Shown here piece by piece: positions 51,469 through 60,664 of a stretch of DNA of 64,000 bases (the first letter of the stretch is position 1; each line of letters opens with the position of its first letter). A program made the position numbers and the translations under genes. A model generated the notes under the pieces. It saw nothing but the letters and a program-made list of their open reading frames with translations, ran no database searches and was not told the DNA's origin. Origin of the DNA: Polynucleobacter sp. AP-Sving-400A-A2 (GTDB lineage Bacteria; Pseudomonadota; Gammaproteobacteria; Burkholderiales; Burkholderiaceae); NCBI RefSeq assembly GCF_018688155.1, contig NZ_CP061312.1, positions 1,178,001-1,242,000 of the forward strand, read 5' to 3'.

Positions 51469-52704
51469 ATGAAACAAAAAGTAACGAATCAAACAAGAAG
51501 AAAAATGTTGATCGGCGGAGCTGCTGCTGCAAGTACTCCACTGTGGATGAATGTAGCCAGCGCCCAGGCTGAACCAATTAAGATTGGTTTTCCGACACCG
51601 CTAACTGGGCCATTTTCTGCAGAGGCGCAAGATCAAGTAAAAGCAGCCGAATTAGCCATTAAAGAATTTAATGACGCTGGTGGCTTTAATGGTCGCAAAG
51701 CTGAACTGTTAGTTCGTGATGACAAACTCAATCCAGGTGAAGCTGCAACGCGCACTCTCGAGTTAATTGAAAAAGATAAAGTGAATTTTGTTGTGGGCTC
51801 ACTATCAGCTGCAACTCAGCTTTCTATCAATGCCGTTTGTAAAGAGCGCAAAGTTCTTTTCAATTCCATTAGCCAATCTGATGCGATTAATGAAGTAAAA
51901 GACTGGAGTATTTACACATTCCACGAAGCGCTTAATCCAACTATGACAGCAGGTGCAGTGGCGCGCTACTCCATTCCGCGTTTCGGCAAGAAGATCGTTT
52001 TCCTCACTGCTGACTATGCTTATGGCCATGAGATGGTGCGCGCTTTTGAGCGTGTAGGCAAGGAAATGGGTGCCACTACATTGGCTGATATTCGCCATCC
52101 CTTGGGCGCATCTGATTACTCCGCATTCTTGCCGCGTATTAAGGCCTTGAATCCCGACATCTTGGTGCTTTGTAACTTTGGTCGTGACCTTGTGAATGCG
52201 GCCAAACAATGTACCGACTTTGGCTTGAAGTCCAGCATGAAAATTGTGACTCCAGTCTTGCTCTACACCGCACGCCTTGCTGGTGGACCAGAAGCATTCG
52301 AAGGTATCGTCGGCGGTACTTCTTACTACTGGGGTCTCGAGGACCGCATCCCTACAGCCAAGACTTTCAATGATGCATTCCGTAAGATGTACAACGGTTC
52401 AGTACCATCAGACTACGGTGCGCTAGGTTACGCCGGAGTAAAAACAGTTCTTGCTGCTGTGAAGAATGCTAAATCTACCGACACAAATAAAGTCATTACC
52501 GCATTAGAGAATCTCAAATACGACTTTTATAAAGGTCCTGAGTACTATCGCAAGTGTGATCATCAGGCAGTGCAAACGGTCATCATTGTGGAATCCAAAT
52601 CTAAGAACATGAAGGACAAGTATGACGTCTTTAATATTCTGACGATTGAACCGACTACTGAGAAGAATATGCGTAGTTGCGCGGAGCTAGGCCACAAGGC
52701 TTAA
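51469..52704 (+). CDS. HAAT-family ABC transporter substrate-binding protein (LivK-like)
   Basis: 411 residues from ATG 51469; an ATG at 51454 in frame lies inside the GGAGGAG ribosome-binding site and is not used. The signal peptide has a twin arginine (TRRKML) and ends near ASAQA, so Tat export is possible. The two-lobed fold shows IGFPTPLTGPFS and NPGEAATRTLELIEKDKVNFVVG. It binds the transported compound, in this context probably an aromatic or N-heterocyclic acid. It is separated from the permease genes by a strong double hairpin. Confidence 0.9.
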   Translation: MKQKVTNQTRRKMLIGGAAAASTPLWMNVASAQAEPIKIGFPTPLTGPFSAEAQDQVKAAELAIKEFNDAGGFNGRKAELLVRDDKLNPGEAATRTLELIEKDKVNFVVGSLSAATQLSINAVCKERKVLFNSISQSDAINEVKDWSIYTFHEALNPTMTAGAVARYSIPRFGKKIVFLTADYAYGHEMVRAFERVGKEMGATTLADIRHPLGASDYSAFLPRIKALNPDILVLCNFGRDLVNAAKQCTDFGLKSSMKIVTPVLLYTARLAGGPEAFEGIVGGTSYYWGLEDRIPTAKTFNDAFRKMYNGSVPSDYGALGYAGVKTVLAAVKNAKSTDTNKVITALENLKYDFYKGPEYYRKCDHQAVQTVIIVESKSKNMKDKYDVFNILTIEPTTEKNMRSCAELGHKA

Positions 52705-52714
52705 ATCTGAAATT

Positions 52715-52780
52715 TCAGGGCAGATCAACTGATTTGCCCTGAGCACCTCCCCTGATGCGAATAGCTGAAGGGGAGTTTTT
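52715..52780 (+). terminator. Tandem hairpins between the binding-protein and permease genes
   Basis: First stem TCAGGGCAGATCA/TGATTTGCCCTGA (52715-52727 with 52730-52742, one wobble). Second stem CTCCCCT/AGGGGAG (52747-52753 with 52769-52775) followed by TTTTT. It probably attenuates readthrough so that the binding protein is made in excess of the permeases, and it may protect the upstream mRNA. Confidence 0.7.
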
Positions 52781-52792
52781 CTGAGTATATAT

Positions 52793-53677
52793 ATGACCGG
52801 TCTTACATTTGAACTTCTCTGCATGCAGCTACTCACAGGAATTGCCCTGGGTAGCATCTACGCCCTTCTAGCGCTGGGTTTGTGCCTGATTTTTGGCATG
52901 CTCAATGTAGTGAACTTTGCACACGGCGCCTTCTTCATGGTTGGCGCATTTATGGGCGTCTATTTTTTAGGCGTCACTGGTAACTTTTGGTTCAGCTTAA
53001 TTCTCACACCGCTTGCCACTGGAGCCCTCGGATTATTAACTGAGCGATTCTTGGTACGCCCCCTTTACGGTCGAGGTATCGACTACCCACTGCTCCTCAC
53101 CTTCGGCTTATCTTATGTACTCATTGAGGCAATGCGCGTCACTTTTGGTATCGAAGGTCTGCCCTCCGTTACTCCCGACGGACTAAAAGGTACCCTCGAC
53201 GTTGGTATTGGCTTCTTCCCCAAATATCGTCTGTTCCTAATTGCAGCTACAGCCGTCATCATTTTTGCAGTCTGGTTTTTTATTCAAAAGACTCGCTACG
53301 GTCTCATCATCAAAGCAGGTGCTGCCGATCAAGAGATCGTTAAGGTACTTGGTGTAGATATTGCTAAGGTGTGGCTAATGGTATTCGGACTGGGCTGCGC
53401 GATCGCTGGCCTCTCCGGAATCTTGGCCTCGCCTACTCGCTCGGTTAACCCAGAAATGGGTATTCCGATCTTGGCAGAATCCTTTGTTGTAACGGTTGTG
53501 GGCGGTATGGGCTCACCAGTCGGCGCGGTTGTCGCAGGTCTATTGGTTGGTGTGGTTTACAGCATGACCTCCCTATTCTTCCCAGAACTTGCAGAGCTTT
53601 CAATCTTTGTTCTGATGGCAGTAGTGCTCTTAATTCGCCCGCAAGGTTTATTTGGTAAAGCGGGGGCGATGGGTTAA
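52793..53677 (+). CDS. livH: HAAT ABC transporter permease, LivH type
   Basis: 294 residues, eight predicted helices. ALGLCLIFGMLNVVNFAHGAFFMVGAF near 26-52 and the EAA-like cytoplasmic loop AGAADQEIVKVLGVDI near 175-190 are diagnostic of the LivH family. It forms the inner-membrane channel with the next gene product. Start ATG 52793. The family moves branched-chain amino acids, but paralogues carry urea, amides and aromatic acids. Confidence 0.93.
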   Translation: MTGLTFELLCMQLLTGIALGSIYALLALGLCLIFGMLNVVNFAHGAFFMVGAFMGVYFLGVTGNFWFSLILTPLATGALGLLTERFLVRPLYGRGIDYPLLLTFGLSYVLIEAMRVTFGIEGLPSVTPDGLKGTLDVGIGFFPKYRLFLIAATAVIIFAVWFFIQKTRYGLIIKAGAADQEIVKVLGVDIAKVWLMVFGLGCAIAGLSGILASPTRSVNPEMGIPILAESFVVTVVGGMGSPVGAVVAGLLVGVVYSMTSLFFPELAELSIFVLMAVVLLIRPQGLFGKAGAMG

Positions 53678-53691
53678 TCCCCAGAATACTT

Positions 53692-54654
53692 ATGAAATCA
53701 TTTTTCCAGTTCATTGCACGCCACCGCGTGCTAGCAAGCACCCTCTTCTTGATGGTTTTTCCTTTCATCATGCCGTATGAAGCGCTTGCTATTAATATCC
53801 TGATCTTTGGCTTATTCGCCATGGGATTCAATCTCTTGTTCGGCTACATGGGGCTACTATCTTTCGGACATGCAGCCTTCCTTGGTATAGGTAGCTATCT
53901 GACCGGTATTGGGATCGTCCACTACTCTATGCCTTGGGGTTCGGCGATATTGGTAGGTGTCATTGGCGCGGCTATTGGCGGACTACTAATGGGCTTTCTA
54001 GCCATTCGCACTAGAGGCATTTACTTCTCTATGGTGACACTTGCATTAGGTCAAATTGTGTTTTATTGCTTTTACAAGGCCGAGAGTTTGACTGGCGGGG
54101 AAAATGGCTTAAGAGGAGTGCGAGTTGATAACTTCAACATTCTTGGTATCACGGTGGATTTTCTAAATCCCTTAGTGAAGTATTACATCATTCTCTTTTT
54201 TGTAGTCATCGCAATGTGGCTCATATCCCGAATCTTGAGCTCCCCTCTGGGCGCCGTAATGGAGGCGATTCGTGAGAATGAAAAACGTGCTGCAGCCTGT
54301 GGCTTTGACGTCGCCCGCACCAAACTATTGGTTTTTGTGTTGTCAGCTGCAATCTGTGGCTTAGCAGGTTCATTGCGCGCTCTACACCTTTCAATTGTTC
54401 CCATTGATTCACTCCACTACCTCCAGTCCGGACAAGCGGTCATGATGAGTATCTTGGGCGGTATGGGCACTTTCTTTGGGCCATTCATTGGCGCTGCAGT
54501 TATGCTTTATTTAGAAGATGTGGTCACCACCTTTACCAAGCATTGGATGGCTATTATTGGACTGGTATTTATGTTCTTCGTTCTGTTCTTCCCTAAAGGA
54601 ATTTGGGGAAGCATCTTGAGCAAGCTAAATCTCAATCAGGATTCGAAATCATGA
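53692..54654 (+). CDS. livM: HAAT ABC transporter permease, LivM type
   Basis: 320 residues, about nine helices, with GFNLLFGYMGLLSFGHAAFLGIG near 45-67 and the cytoplasmic loop MEAIRENEKRAAACGFDVAR near 188-207. Its stop overlaps the next gene's start in ATGA, so translation is coupled. It pairs with the LivH-type permease fourteen bases upstream. Confidence 0.93.
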   Translation: MKSFFQFIARHRVLASTLFLMVFPFIMPYEALAINILIFGLFAMGFNLLFGYMGLLSFGHAAFLGIGSYLTGIGIVHYSMPWGSAILVGVIGAAIGGLLMGFLAIRTRGIYFSMVTLALGQIVFYCFYKAESLTGGENGLRGVRVDNFNILGITVDFLNPLVKYYIILFFVVIAMWLISRILSSPLGAVMEAIRENEKRAAACGFDVARTKLLVFVLSAAICGLAGSLRALHLSIVPIDSLHYLQSGQAVMMSILGGMGTFFGPFIGAAVMLYLEDVVTTFTKHWMAIIGLVFMFFVLFFPKGIWGSILSKLNLNQDSKS

Positions 54655-55406
54655 GTAGCTCAAATCCAACTCCAATTCTAGAAGCTCGTAATATCAGCAA
54701 GAGCTTTGGGAAGTTTAAAGCGCTGCAGAATGTCTCAACCACATTTATGCCTGGCTCCCTCACGGCAATCATTGGACCGAATGGCGCAGGCAAAAGCACC
54801 TTCTTTAATGTACTGAGTGGCGCTTTTCCGCCTTCTAGCGGACAAATATTATTTAATGGTAAAGATATTACTGGTATGGAGCAATATGAGTTTGCTCGTA
54901 TCGGTATCTCTAAGAGCTTTCAGATTACTAATGTATTTAAGCAGCTCACCGTTCATGAAAATGTGCGCGTTGCGGCCCAAATGGAAACGGCGCGTTATAA
55001 CTTTTTACGTAATGCACAAAGTTATCCGGGGCCCATTGAGCTTGCAGATCAACTTTTACGTCGCGTCAACTTAGAGCATCTCAGAAATAAAAAAACGGGT
55101 GACTTGGCTCATGGTCAACAACGTGCTTTAGAAATTGCGATGGCCCTCGCTTGCAATCCTAGCCTTCTTTTACTAGATGAGCCAACCGCAGGCATGTCTC
55201 CTGAGGAAACACTCGTCATGATGGACCTCATTCGCACACTAGCAAATGAAAGAACAGTAATTTTGGTTGAACACAAGATGAAGCTCATCATGGGCTTATG
55301 CAAACGTATCATTGTTCTGCATCATGGTGAGTTTTTAGCTGAAGGCACGCCAGAAGAAATTCAAAATAATGCAGAGGTACGACGTGTGTACCTAGGTCAA
55401 GGTTAA
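54651..55406 (+). CDS. livG: HAAT ABC transporter ATPase, LivG type
   Basis: 251 residues from ATG 54651, overlapping livM by four bases; an in-frame ATG at 54603 is inside livM and not used. Walker A GPNGAGKST is at about 41-49, then a LAHGQQRALEIA signature and the Walker B LLLLDEPTAGMSPEET. It hydrolyses ATP to drive uptake together with LivF. The C-terminal VRRVYLGQG is typical of this family. Confidence 0.95.
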   Translation: MSSSNPTPILEARNISKSFGKFKALQNVSTTFMPGSLTAIIGPNGAGKSTFFNVLSGAFPPSSGQILFNGKDITGMEQYEFARIGISKSFQITNVFKQLTVHENVRVAAQMETARYNFLRNAQSYPGPIELADQLLRRVNLEHLRNKKTGDLAHGQQRALEIAMALACNPSLLLLDEPTAGMSPEETLVMMDLIRTLANERTVILVEHKMKLIMGLCKRIIVLHHGEFLAEGTPEEIQNNAEVRRVYLGQG

Positions 55407-55423
55407 AGGTTAAAGGTTTATAT

Positions 55424-56128
55424 ATGTTGCGTGTAGAAAATTTAAATGCCTGGTACGACCGTAGCCATGTTCTGCAAGGCGTCTCTTTAGAAGTTAATAG
55501 CGGTGAAATCGTTACTTTAATGGGTCGTAATGGCGCCGGTAAGACCACTACCCTACGCTCTTTAATGGGTCTACTGTCTAAGAGAGAAGGTAAAGCCTCT
55601 ATTGATGGCACCTCTTTCTTGGATCTTGCGGCACATGAACGCTATCACTTAGGCTTAGCTTATGTCCCGGAGGATAGGCGTATTGTTCCAGGATTAACTG
55701 TCAAAGAAAACTTGGAGTTGGGTGTGATTGCCAAAAAAAGTCGCGGCGATATGAGTGCTCTAGTTGATGAAATCGCAGAAACCTTCCCTCGCCTGAAGGA
55801 GCGATTGCAGCAGGATGGTACTTCGATGTCTGGTGGAGAACAGCAGATGCTAGCGATTGCTCGCGCCATGATTGCCAAGCCAAAAGTGATCTTGCTAGAT
55901 GAACCATCGGAAGGGATCATGCCGGTATTAGTTGAAGAAATGTTTGAACTGTTCGCCAAACTAAAACAGCAGGGTTTAACCATTCTCCTCGTAGAGCAAA
56001 ATGTTCAGCAAGCACTGAAGATTTCGGATAGAGCTTATATTTTGGATCAGGGTCAAATTGTTTTCCACGACACCGCTCAAAATCTCTTGAATAACGACGA
56101 GATTCAGCAAAAATACTGCGCTGTTTAA
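55424..56128 (+). CDS. livF: HAAT ABC transporter ATPase, LivF type
   Basis: 234 residues: Walker A GRNGAGKTT near 35-43, signature MSGGEQQMLAIARA near 136-149, Walker B VILLDEPSEGIMP near 156-168. It begins MLRVENLNAWYDRSHVLQG, a standard LivF start. Last gene of the importer. Start lies 17 bases after the livG stop. Confidence 0.95.
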   Translation: MLRVENLNAWYDRSHVLQGVSLEVNSGEIVTLMGRNGAGKTTTLRSLMGLLSKREGKASIDGTSFLDLAAHERYHLGLAYVPEDRRIVPGLTVKENLELGVIAKKSRGDMSALVDEIAETFPRLKERLQQDGTSMSGGEQQMLAIARAMIAKPKVILLDEPSEGIMPVLVEEMFELFAKLKQQGLTILLVEQNVQQALKISDRAYILDQGQIVFHDTAQNLLNNDEIQQKYCAV

Positions 56129-56144
56129 TCTTTCAAAGTTTTGC

Positions 56145-56648
56145 TTAGATTAGACCTAACCAATGTCCTAATTGGTGCCAAACGCTGGTAGGGACCAAAG
56201 TTAATAACCAGGTCATCGTGAGATAGCGCAGTAACTTACCAATAAACATATAAATTAAGCATGGGGCCCAAGCCAACCTGAGCCACCCTGCCGCCAAACA
56301 CAAGGGGTCGCCAAAGCCCGGCAACCAAGATAACAAGAGCATCTTTGGGCCCCGCTCTTCGAGCCAGCGCTGCATTCTGCCATTAGTGGGCCCTTTAAGG
56401 GATTCAAAACTGTTGCGGCTAATCAGTCCGAGCCACCAGTCAAGCATACCCCCCAATGTATTGCCGATAGTGGCAACCATAATGGCGATCCAATATAAAT
56501 GGGGATTAACTGAGACGTAGCCAAACAGTATGGGCTCAGAGCCAACAGGCAATAAAGTTGCGGAGATAAAAGCGCTGATAAATACCGCTGGCAAGCCAAT
56601 CGATGGCATCCCAAAGAAGTCAAAGAATTGACTGAGCATTTGCTCCAT
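56145..56648 (-). CDS. YqaA/DedA-like membrane protein
   Basis: 167 residues with four to five hydrophobic segments. PVGSEPILFGY near 37-47 and LLLSWLPGFGDPLCLAAGWLR near 104-123 are landmarks of the YqaA (SNARE-associated/DedA-like) family. DedA proteins affect envelope lipid recycling, but the role of YqaA is unknown. It is inserted on the opposite strand between the transporter and the acyl-CoA dehydrogenase and probably has no part in the pathway. Confidence 0.8.
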   Translation of the reverse strand: MEQMLSQFFDFFGMPSIGLPAVFISAFISATLLPVGSEPILFGYVSVNPHLYWIAIMVATIGNTLGGMLDWWLGLISRNSFESLKGPTNGRMQRWLEERGPKMLLLSWLPGFGDPLCLAAGWLRLAWAPCLIYMFIGKLLRYLTMTWLLTLVPTSVWHQLGHWLGLI

Positions 56649-56792
56649 TAAGCAATGACTCCGGATAAGAGGGTATTAAAGGGCTGAATCATAAGCTCAG
56701 TATGCCCCATCCTCGACCGCCCGCTATTCTCAAATCTTGCTTAAACTATAGGTCTTGCACATTAGTTGCTCCATTTACTCACTCATTAATCT

Positions 56793-57962
56793 ATGAATCA
56801 CCCCATCCCTAAGCCAGATCAATATCAAGACATGCGTGAAGCTTTGCGCGACCTCTGTGGCAGCTTTGACTCTGCTTACTGGCAGAAGGTTGATCATGAG
56901 CGTGACTATCCTGAGGCGTTTGTAGATGCTATGGCCCAAGCGGGTTGGTTAGCAGCACTCATTCCTGAGGAATACGGTGGCTCTGGCTTAGGTCTTGCCG
57001 AAGCTTCGGTGATCATGGAAGAAATTAATTTCTCTGGTGGTAATGCCGGCTCTTGTCATGGTCAGATGTACAACATGGGTACCTTGCTGCGCCATGGCTC
57101 CGACTTGCAGAAGAAACTCTATCTTCCCAAAATCGCTACCGGTGAATTGCGCCTCCAGAGTATGGCGGTGACTGAACCAACTACAGGCACCGATACGACT
57201 AAACTCAAAACTACTGCCGTCAAAAAAGGTGATAAGTACATTGTGAATGGTCAGAAGGTTTGGATCTCCCGTATTCAGCATTCTGATTTGATGATTCTGC
57301 TCGCGCGTACTACTCCATTAGTAGATGTCAAGAAAAAATCAGAGGGTATGTCGATCTTTATCGTTAATCTCAAAGACGCTATCGGCAACGGTATGTCTAT
57401 TCAGCCGATTGCCAATATGGTCAATCATGAAACCAATGAAGTCTTCTTTGATAACTTAGAGATTCCAGCTGAGAACCTCATTGGCGAAGAAGGCAAAGGC
57501 TTTAAGTACATCTTAGATGGCCTCAATGCTGAGCGCGTCCTTATTGCTGCTGAGTGCATTGGTGATGCCTATTGGTTTGTAGATAAATCACGTCGTTATG
57601 CTAATGACCGTGTGGTATTTGATCGCCCCATCGGTAAGAACCAAGGTATCCAGTTTCCTATTGCCGACTCTTTTATTGAGACCGAGGCCGCTAACCTGAT
57701 GCGCTTTAAAGCATGCGAACTTTTTGATAACAATCAAGCTTGTGGTGCAGAGTCCAACATGGCAAAGTACTTGGCTGCAAAAGCTTCTTGGGAAGCGGCA
57801 AACGTTTGCCTGCAAACGCATGGTGGCTTTGGTTTTGCTAATGAATATGATGTTGAGCGTAAGTTCCGCGAAACCCGCCTCTATCAAGTTGCACCCATCT
57901 CCACGAACTTAATCTACTCCTACGTTGCAGAGCATATTTTGGGTCTACCACGCTCCTTCTAA
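56793..57962 (+). CDS. Acyl-CoA dehydrogenase
   Basis: 389 residues with the standard three domains. FAD/substrate motifs are LQSMAVTEPTTGTDTTKLKT near 121-140 and WISRIQHSD; QTHGGFGFANEYDVER near 347-362 is the C-terminal ACAD signature. It introduces a 2,3-double bond into an acyl-CoA and passes electrons to ETF. The chain length is not predictable. It is followed after 45 bases by a CoA-transferase gene, so it probably acts on a pathway acid activated by that enzyme. Confidence 0.9.
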   Translation: MNHPIPKPDQYQDMREALRDLCGSFDSAYWQKVDHERDYPEAFVDAMAQAGWLAALIPEEYGGSGLGLAEASVIMEEINFSGGNAGSCHGQMYNMGTLLRHGSDLQKKLYLPKIATGELRLQSMAVTEPTTGTDTTKLKTTAVKKGDKYIVNGQKVWISRIQHSDLMILLARTTPLVDVKKKSEGMSIFIVNLKDAIGNGMSIQPIANMVNHETNEVFFDNLEIPAENLIGEEGKGFKYILDGLNAERVLIAAECIGDAYWFVDKSRRYANDRVVFDRPIGKNQGIQFPIADSFIETEAANLMRFKACELFDNNQACGAESNMAKYLAAKASWEAANVCLQTHGGFGFANEYDVERKFRETRLYQVAPISTNLIYSYVAEHILGLPRSF

Positions 57963-58007
57963 TGTTGTAGATCTTTTGATTGATTCTATTTTTAGATAAG
58001 TAATGAC

Positions 58008-59192
58008 ATGAGTATTCGTCCTTTGGATGGCATCACTGTGGTTTCTCTAGAGCATGCTATTGCCGCTCCTTTTTGCACTCGCCAATTAGCTGATTTAGGT
58101 GCGCGCGTTATCAAGGTAGAGAGACCTGGTGCCGGGGACTTTGCCCGTGCCTATGATGAGCGCGTCAATGGCATGTCCTCTCACTTCACTTGGGTCAATC
58201 GCTCTAAAGAAAGTCTGACCTTAGATCTCAAACAAGAATCTGCGCTAGCAGTATTAAAGATGCTACTCAAAACAGCTGACGTTTTGGTGCAAAACTTGGC
58301 GCCTGGTGCGGCAGCCCGCATGGGATTGACTGCAGAGCTCCTACAAAAAGATAATCCGGGTTTGATTTTGTGTGACATCTCAGGTTACGGAAATAATGGT
58401 CCTTATCGCGACAAAAAGGCCTATGACCTATTGATTCAGAGTGAGGCTGGGTTCTTATCCGTTACCGGCACTCCAGAAACCCCTAGTAAAGCAGGTAACT
58501 CGATTGCCGATATTGCTGCAGGCATGTATGCCTACACCAATGTACTGGCAGCACTATTACAACGGGGCAAGACTGGCAAGGGATCTACGATCGATGTTTC
58601 TATGCTCGAGTCTTTAGGTGAATGGATGAGTTACCCACTGTACTATGCCTATGAGGGTGCGACACCCCCTCCTCGTAATGGTGCATCTCATGCCACGATC
58701 TATCCTTATGGGCCATTTAAAGCGGGCGATGGTGGCACCATCATGCTAGGCTTACAAAATGATCGTGAGTGGGTTTTATTCTGTGAAGTGGTACTTGAAA
58801 ATCTAGCCCTCGCCAAAGATGAGCGCTTTGATAAAAACTTCAAACGTAATGAAAAGCGCGATGAATTACTCTCCATTATTGATGCGTGTTTTAGCAAACT
58901 GACTACCGAGCAGGTCATAGCAAAGCTAGATCAAGCACAAATCGCCAATGCCCGACTAAATGATATGCAGGGTTTATGGAATCACGATCAACTCAAAGCA
59001 CGAAAGCGCTGGGTACAAGTCGGATCACCCGTAGGCCCTATTCCAGCGATGCTGCCGCCTGGTAGTAATAACAGCTTCGACTACCGTATGGATGACATTC
59101 CTGCGGTGGGGCAACATACTGCAGCTATCCTAGCTGAACTTGGTATTGCCGCAAGTGGGATTGAGGAAATGCGTAGCCAAGGAGCGATTTAA
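58008..59192 (+). CDS. CaiB/BaiF CoA-transferase (family III)
   Basis: 394 residues. Family features are IRPLDGITVVSLEHAIAAPF near the start, LGARVIKVERPGAGDFARAY, and the catalytic aspartate in NSIADIAAGMYAYT near 164-177. It moves CoA from a donor to a carboxylic acid without ATP. With the preceding acyl-CoA dehydrogenase it could activate the open-chain product of the ring pathway. Its last four bases overlap the converging cardiolipin synthase gene. Confidence 0.92.
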   Translation: MSIRPLDGITVVSLEHAIAAPFCTRQLADLGARVIKVERPGAGDFARAYDERVNGMSSHFTWVNRSKESLTLDLKQESALAVLKMLLKTADVLVQNLAPGAAARMGLTAELLQKDNPGLILCDISGYGNNGPYRDKKAYDLLIQSEAGFLSVTGTPETPSKAGNSIADIAAGMYAYTNVLAALLQRGKTGKGSTIDVSMLESLGEWMSYPLYYAYEGATPPPRNGASHATIYPYGPFKAGDGGTIMLGLQNDREWVLFCEVVLENLALAKDERFDKNFKRNEKRDELLSIIDACFSKLTTEQVIAKLDQAQIANARLNDMQGLWNHDQLKARKRWVQVGSPVGPIPAMLPPGSNNSFDYRMDDIPAVGQHTAAILAELGIAASGIEEMRSQGAI

Positions 59193-60664
59193 AGTAGAGG
59201 CGAAGCAAGGTGTGCCGCGTTCTCTAACAAAACACGCCAACGTGGTCGCTTAGCCCAGTTGATTGGATCAACTAAATCAGATTGGGCTAAGTAGGACTCA
59301 ATCAGTGTCTCAAGCTTGGCGCAAAACGCATCGTTGTAGACAATTAAGCTGATTTCAAAATTGAGGCGCAAGCTGCGCTGATCAAAATTCACTGATCCAA
59401 AAATTGCGACCTGCTTATCTATTAGCAAACTCTTGGTATGCAATAAGCCGCCATGGAATTCAGCGATATTGACGCCAGCATCCATCAGGTCAGCATAAAA
59501 GCTATGACTACTCCAGGCGACTAGCGCTGAATCATTCAACTTAGGAACAATTAAAGTGACCTTCACACCGCGACCAGCTGCTGCCATCAGCGCCTGAATC
59601 AAGCCATCATCCGGACCAAAGTAAGGCGTAGTAATGATGAGTTCTTTGCGTGCATCCATGATGGCGGAGAGTAATACCTGATACAAGATGTCATCGCGAT
59701 ACACCGGACCAGAAGAAAACTCTTGGGCAAGAACTCGTCCCTCAATCGGACTGGGAGTGGGTGCCACAGCTTTGAAGTGGTTTATTGTGGCGTTGTCAAC
59801 ACTCCAGTCAAAAGAGAATGTCAGCTCAAACTGAGATGCAACTGGGCCTTCAATTCTGACCATAGCATCTACCCACTCACCCACACCAGAGTCTTGCTTA
59901 AAAGTGCGTGGATCAACCATATTCATACTGCCAGTCCAAACGACGGCGTTATCAATCACAAATATTTTGCGATGTAGTCTGAGATCCGCACGGCGAAATT
60001 GGAAGCGTCCAATTTGAATTGGTAATGCCTCAGTCACTTGAATACCAGCATTTCTAAAACGATGAGGCCAGCTAGATTTAAACCAATCTTTACTTCCCAA
60101 TGAATCCAATAACACCTTACAAACCACGCCACGTTTAGCCGCCCCAATTAAGGCCTCGCCCACTCGATCAGCATCGCCACCCAACGCCCATATATAAAAT
60201 TCTAAATGCAGTGATTTTTTTGCCTGATTAATTTCGTCAATAAAATCCTGTAGGATTTTTAGTGAGCTCGTAAATAACTCGATCTTGTTGCCAGCAATCA
60301 CAGGAGATCCATTTTTGGATTCTGCTAATAAGCTAAGAGCCCTACCCTCGATTGGGAGTTGCAACTTATCGGCTTGATAGTGCTGACGCATCTCTGCCGT
60401 GATAGCTGCATATTCTTTATCCATCCGAATAATTTTTCTCGTGAGCTTGCGACCTACGGGGCGCTCTCCAATCAAGATATAAAGACTGATACCTAGAATT
60501 GGAAATAAGACCACAATCAAAAACCATGCAATTGCAACACCGACTGGTCTTCTCACAGAAATTAATCTAAATCCAAACAGAATCACAATGACTGCATGAA
60601 CTATGGGAACCCAAATTAAAGAGAACCCAAAAATAGAGCCCAATAGAAAATTTAATATGCTCAT
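59189..60664 (-). CDS. cls: Cardiolipin synthase
   Basis: 491 residues. Two N-terminal membrane helices precede a phospholipase D fold with both HKD motifs, HRKIFVIDNAVVWTGSMN near 231-248 and HTKSLLIDKQVAIFGSVN near 410-427. It joins two phosphatidylglycerols, or PG with PE, to form cardiolipin. Gene order, with the EEP gene overlapping its start by four bases, is seen for ClsB-like loci, but the N-terminal helices fit ClsA. Confidence 0.92.
   Translation of the reverse strand: MSILNFLLGSIFGFSLIWVPIVHAVIVILFGFRLISVRRPVGVAIAWFLIVVLFPILGISLYILIGERPVGRKLTRKIIRMDKEYAAITAEMRQHYQADKLQLPIEGRALSLLAESKNGSPVIAGNKIELFTSSLKILQDFIDEINQAKKSLHLEFYIWALGGDADRVGEALIGAAKRGVVCKVLLDSLGSKDWFKSSWPHRFRNAGIQVTEALPIQIGRFQFRRADLRLHRKIFVIDNAVVWTGSMNMVDPRTFKQDSGVGEWVDAMVRIEGPVASQFELTFSFDWSVDNATINHFKAVAPTPSPIEGRVLAQEFSSGPVYRDDILYQVLLSAIMDARKELIITTPYFGPDDGLIQALMAAAGRGVKVTLIVPKLNDSALVAWSSHSFYADLMDAGVNIAEFHGGLLHTKSLLIDKQVAIFGSVNFDQRSLRLNFEISLIVYNDAFCAKLETLIESYLAQSDLVDPINWAKRPRWRVLLENAAHLASPLL

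Noticed and set aside
51805..52209. Minus-strand frame of 134 codons
   Set aside because: Shadow of the HAAT binding-protein gene; no start signal and no recognisable features.
54603..54650. Longer LivG start at ATG 54603
   Set aside because: It lies inside livM and lacks LivG-like residues; ATG 54651 with the ATGA overlap is the normal arrangement.
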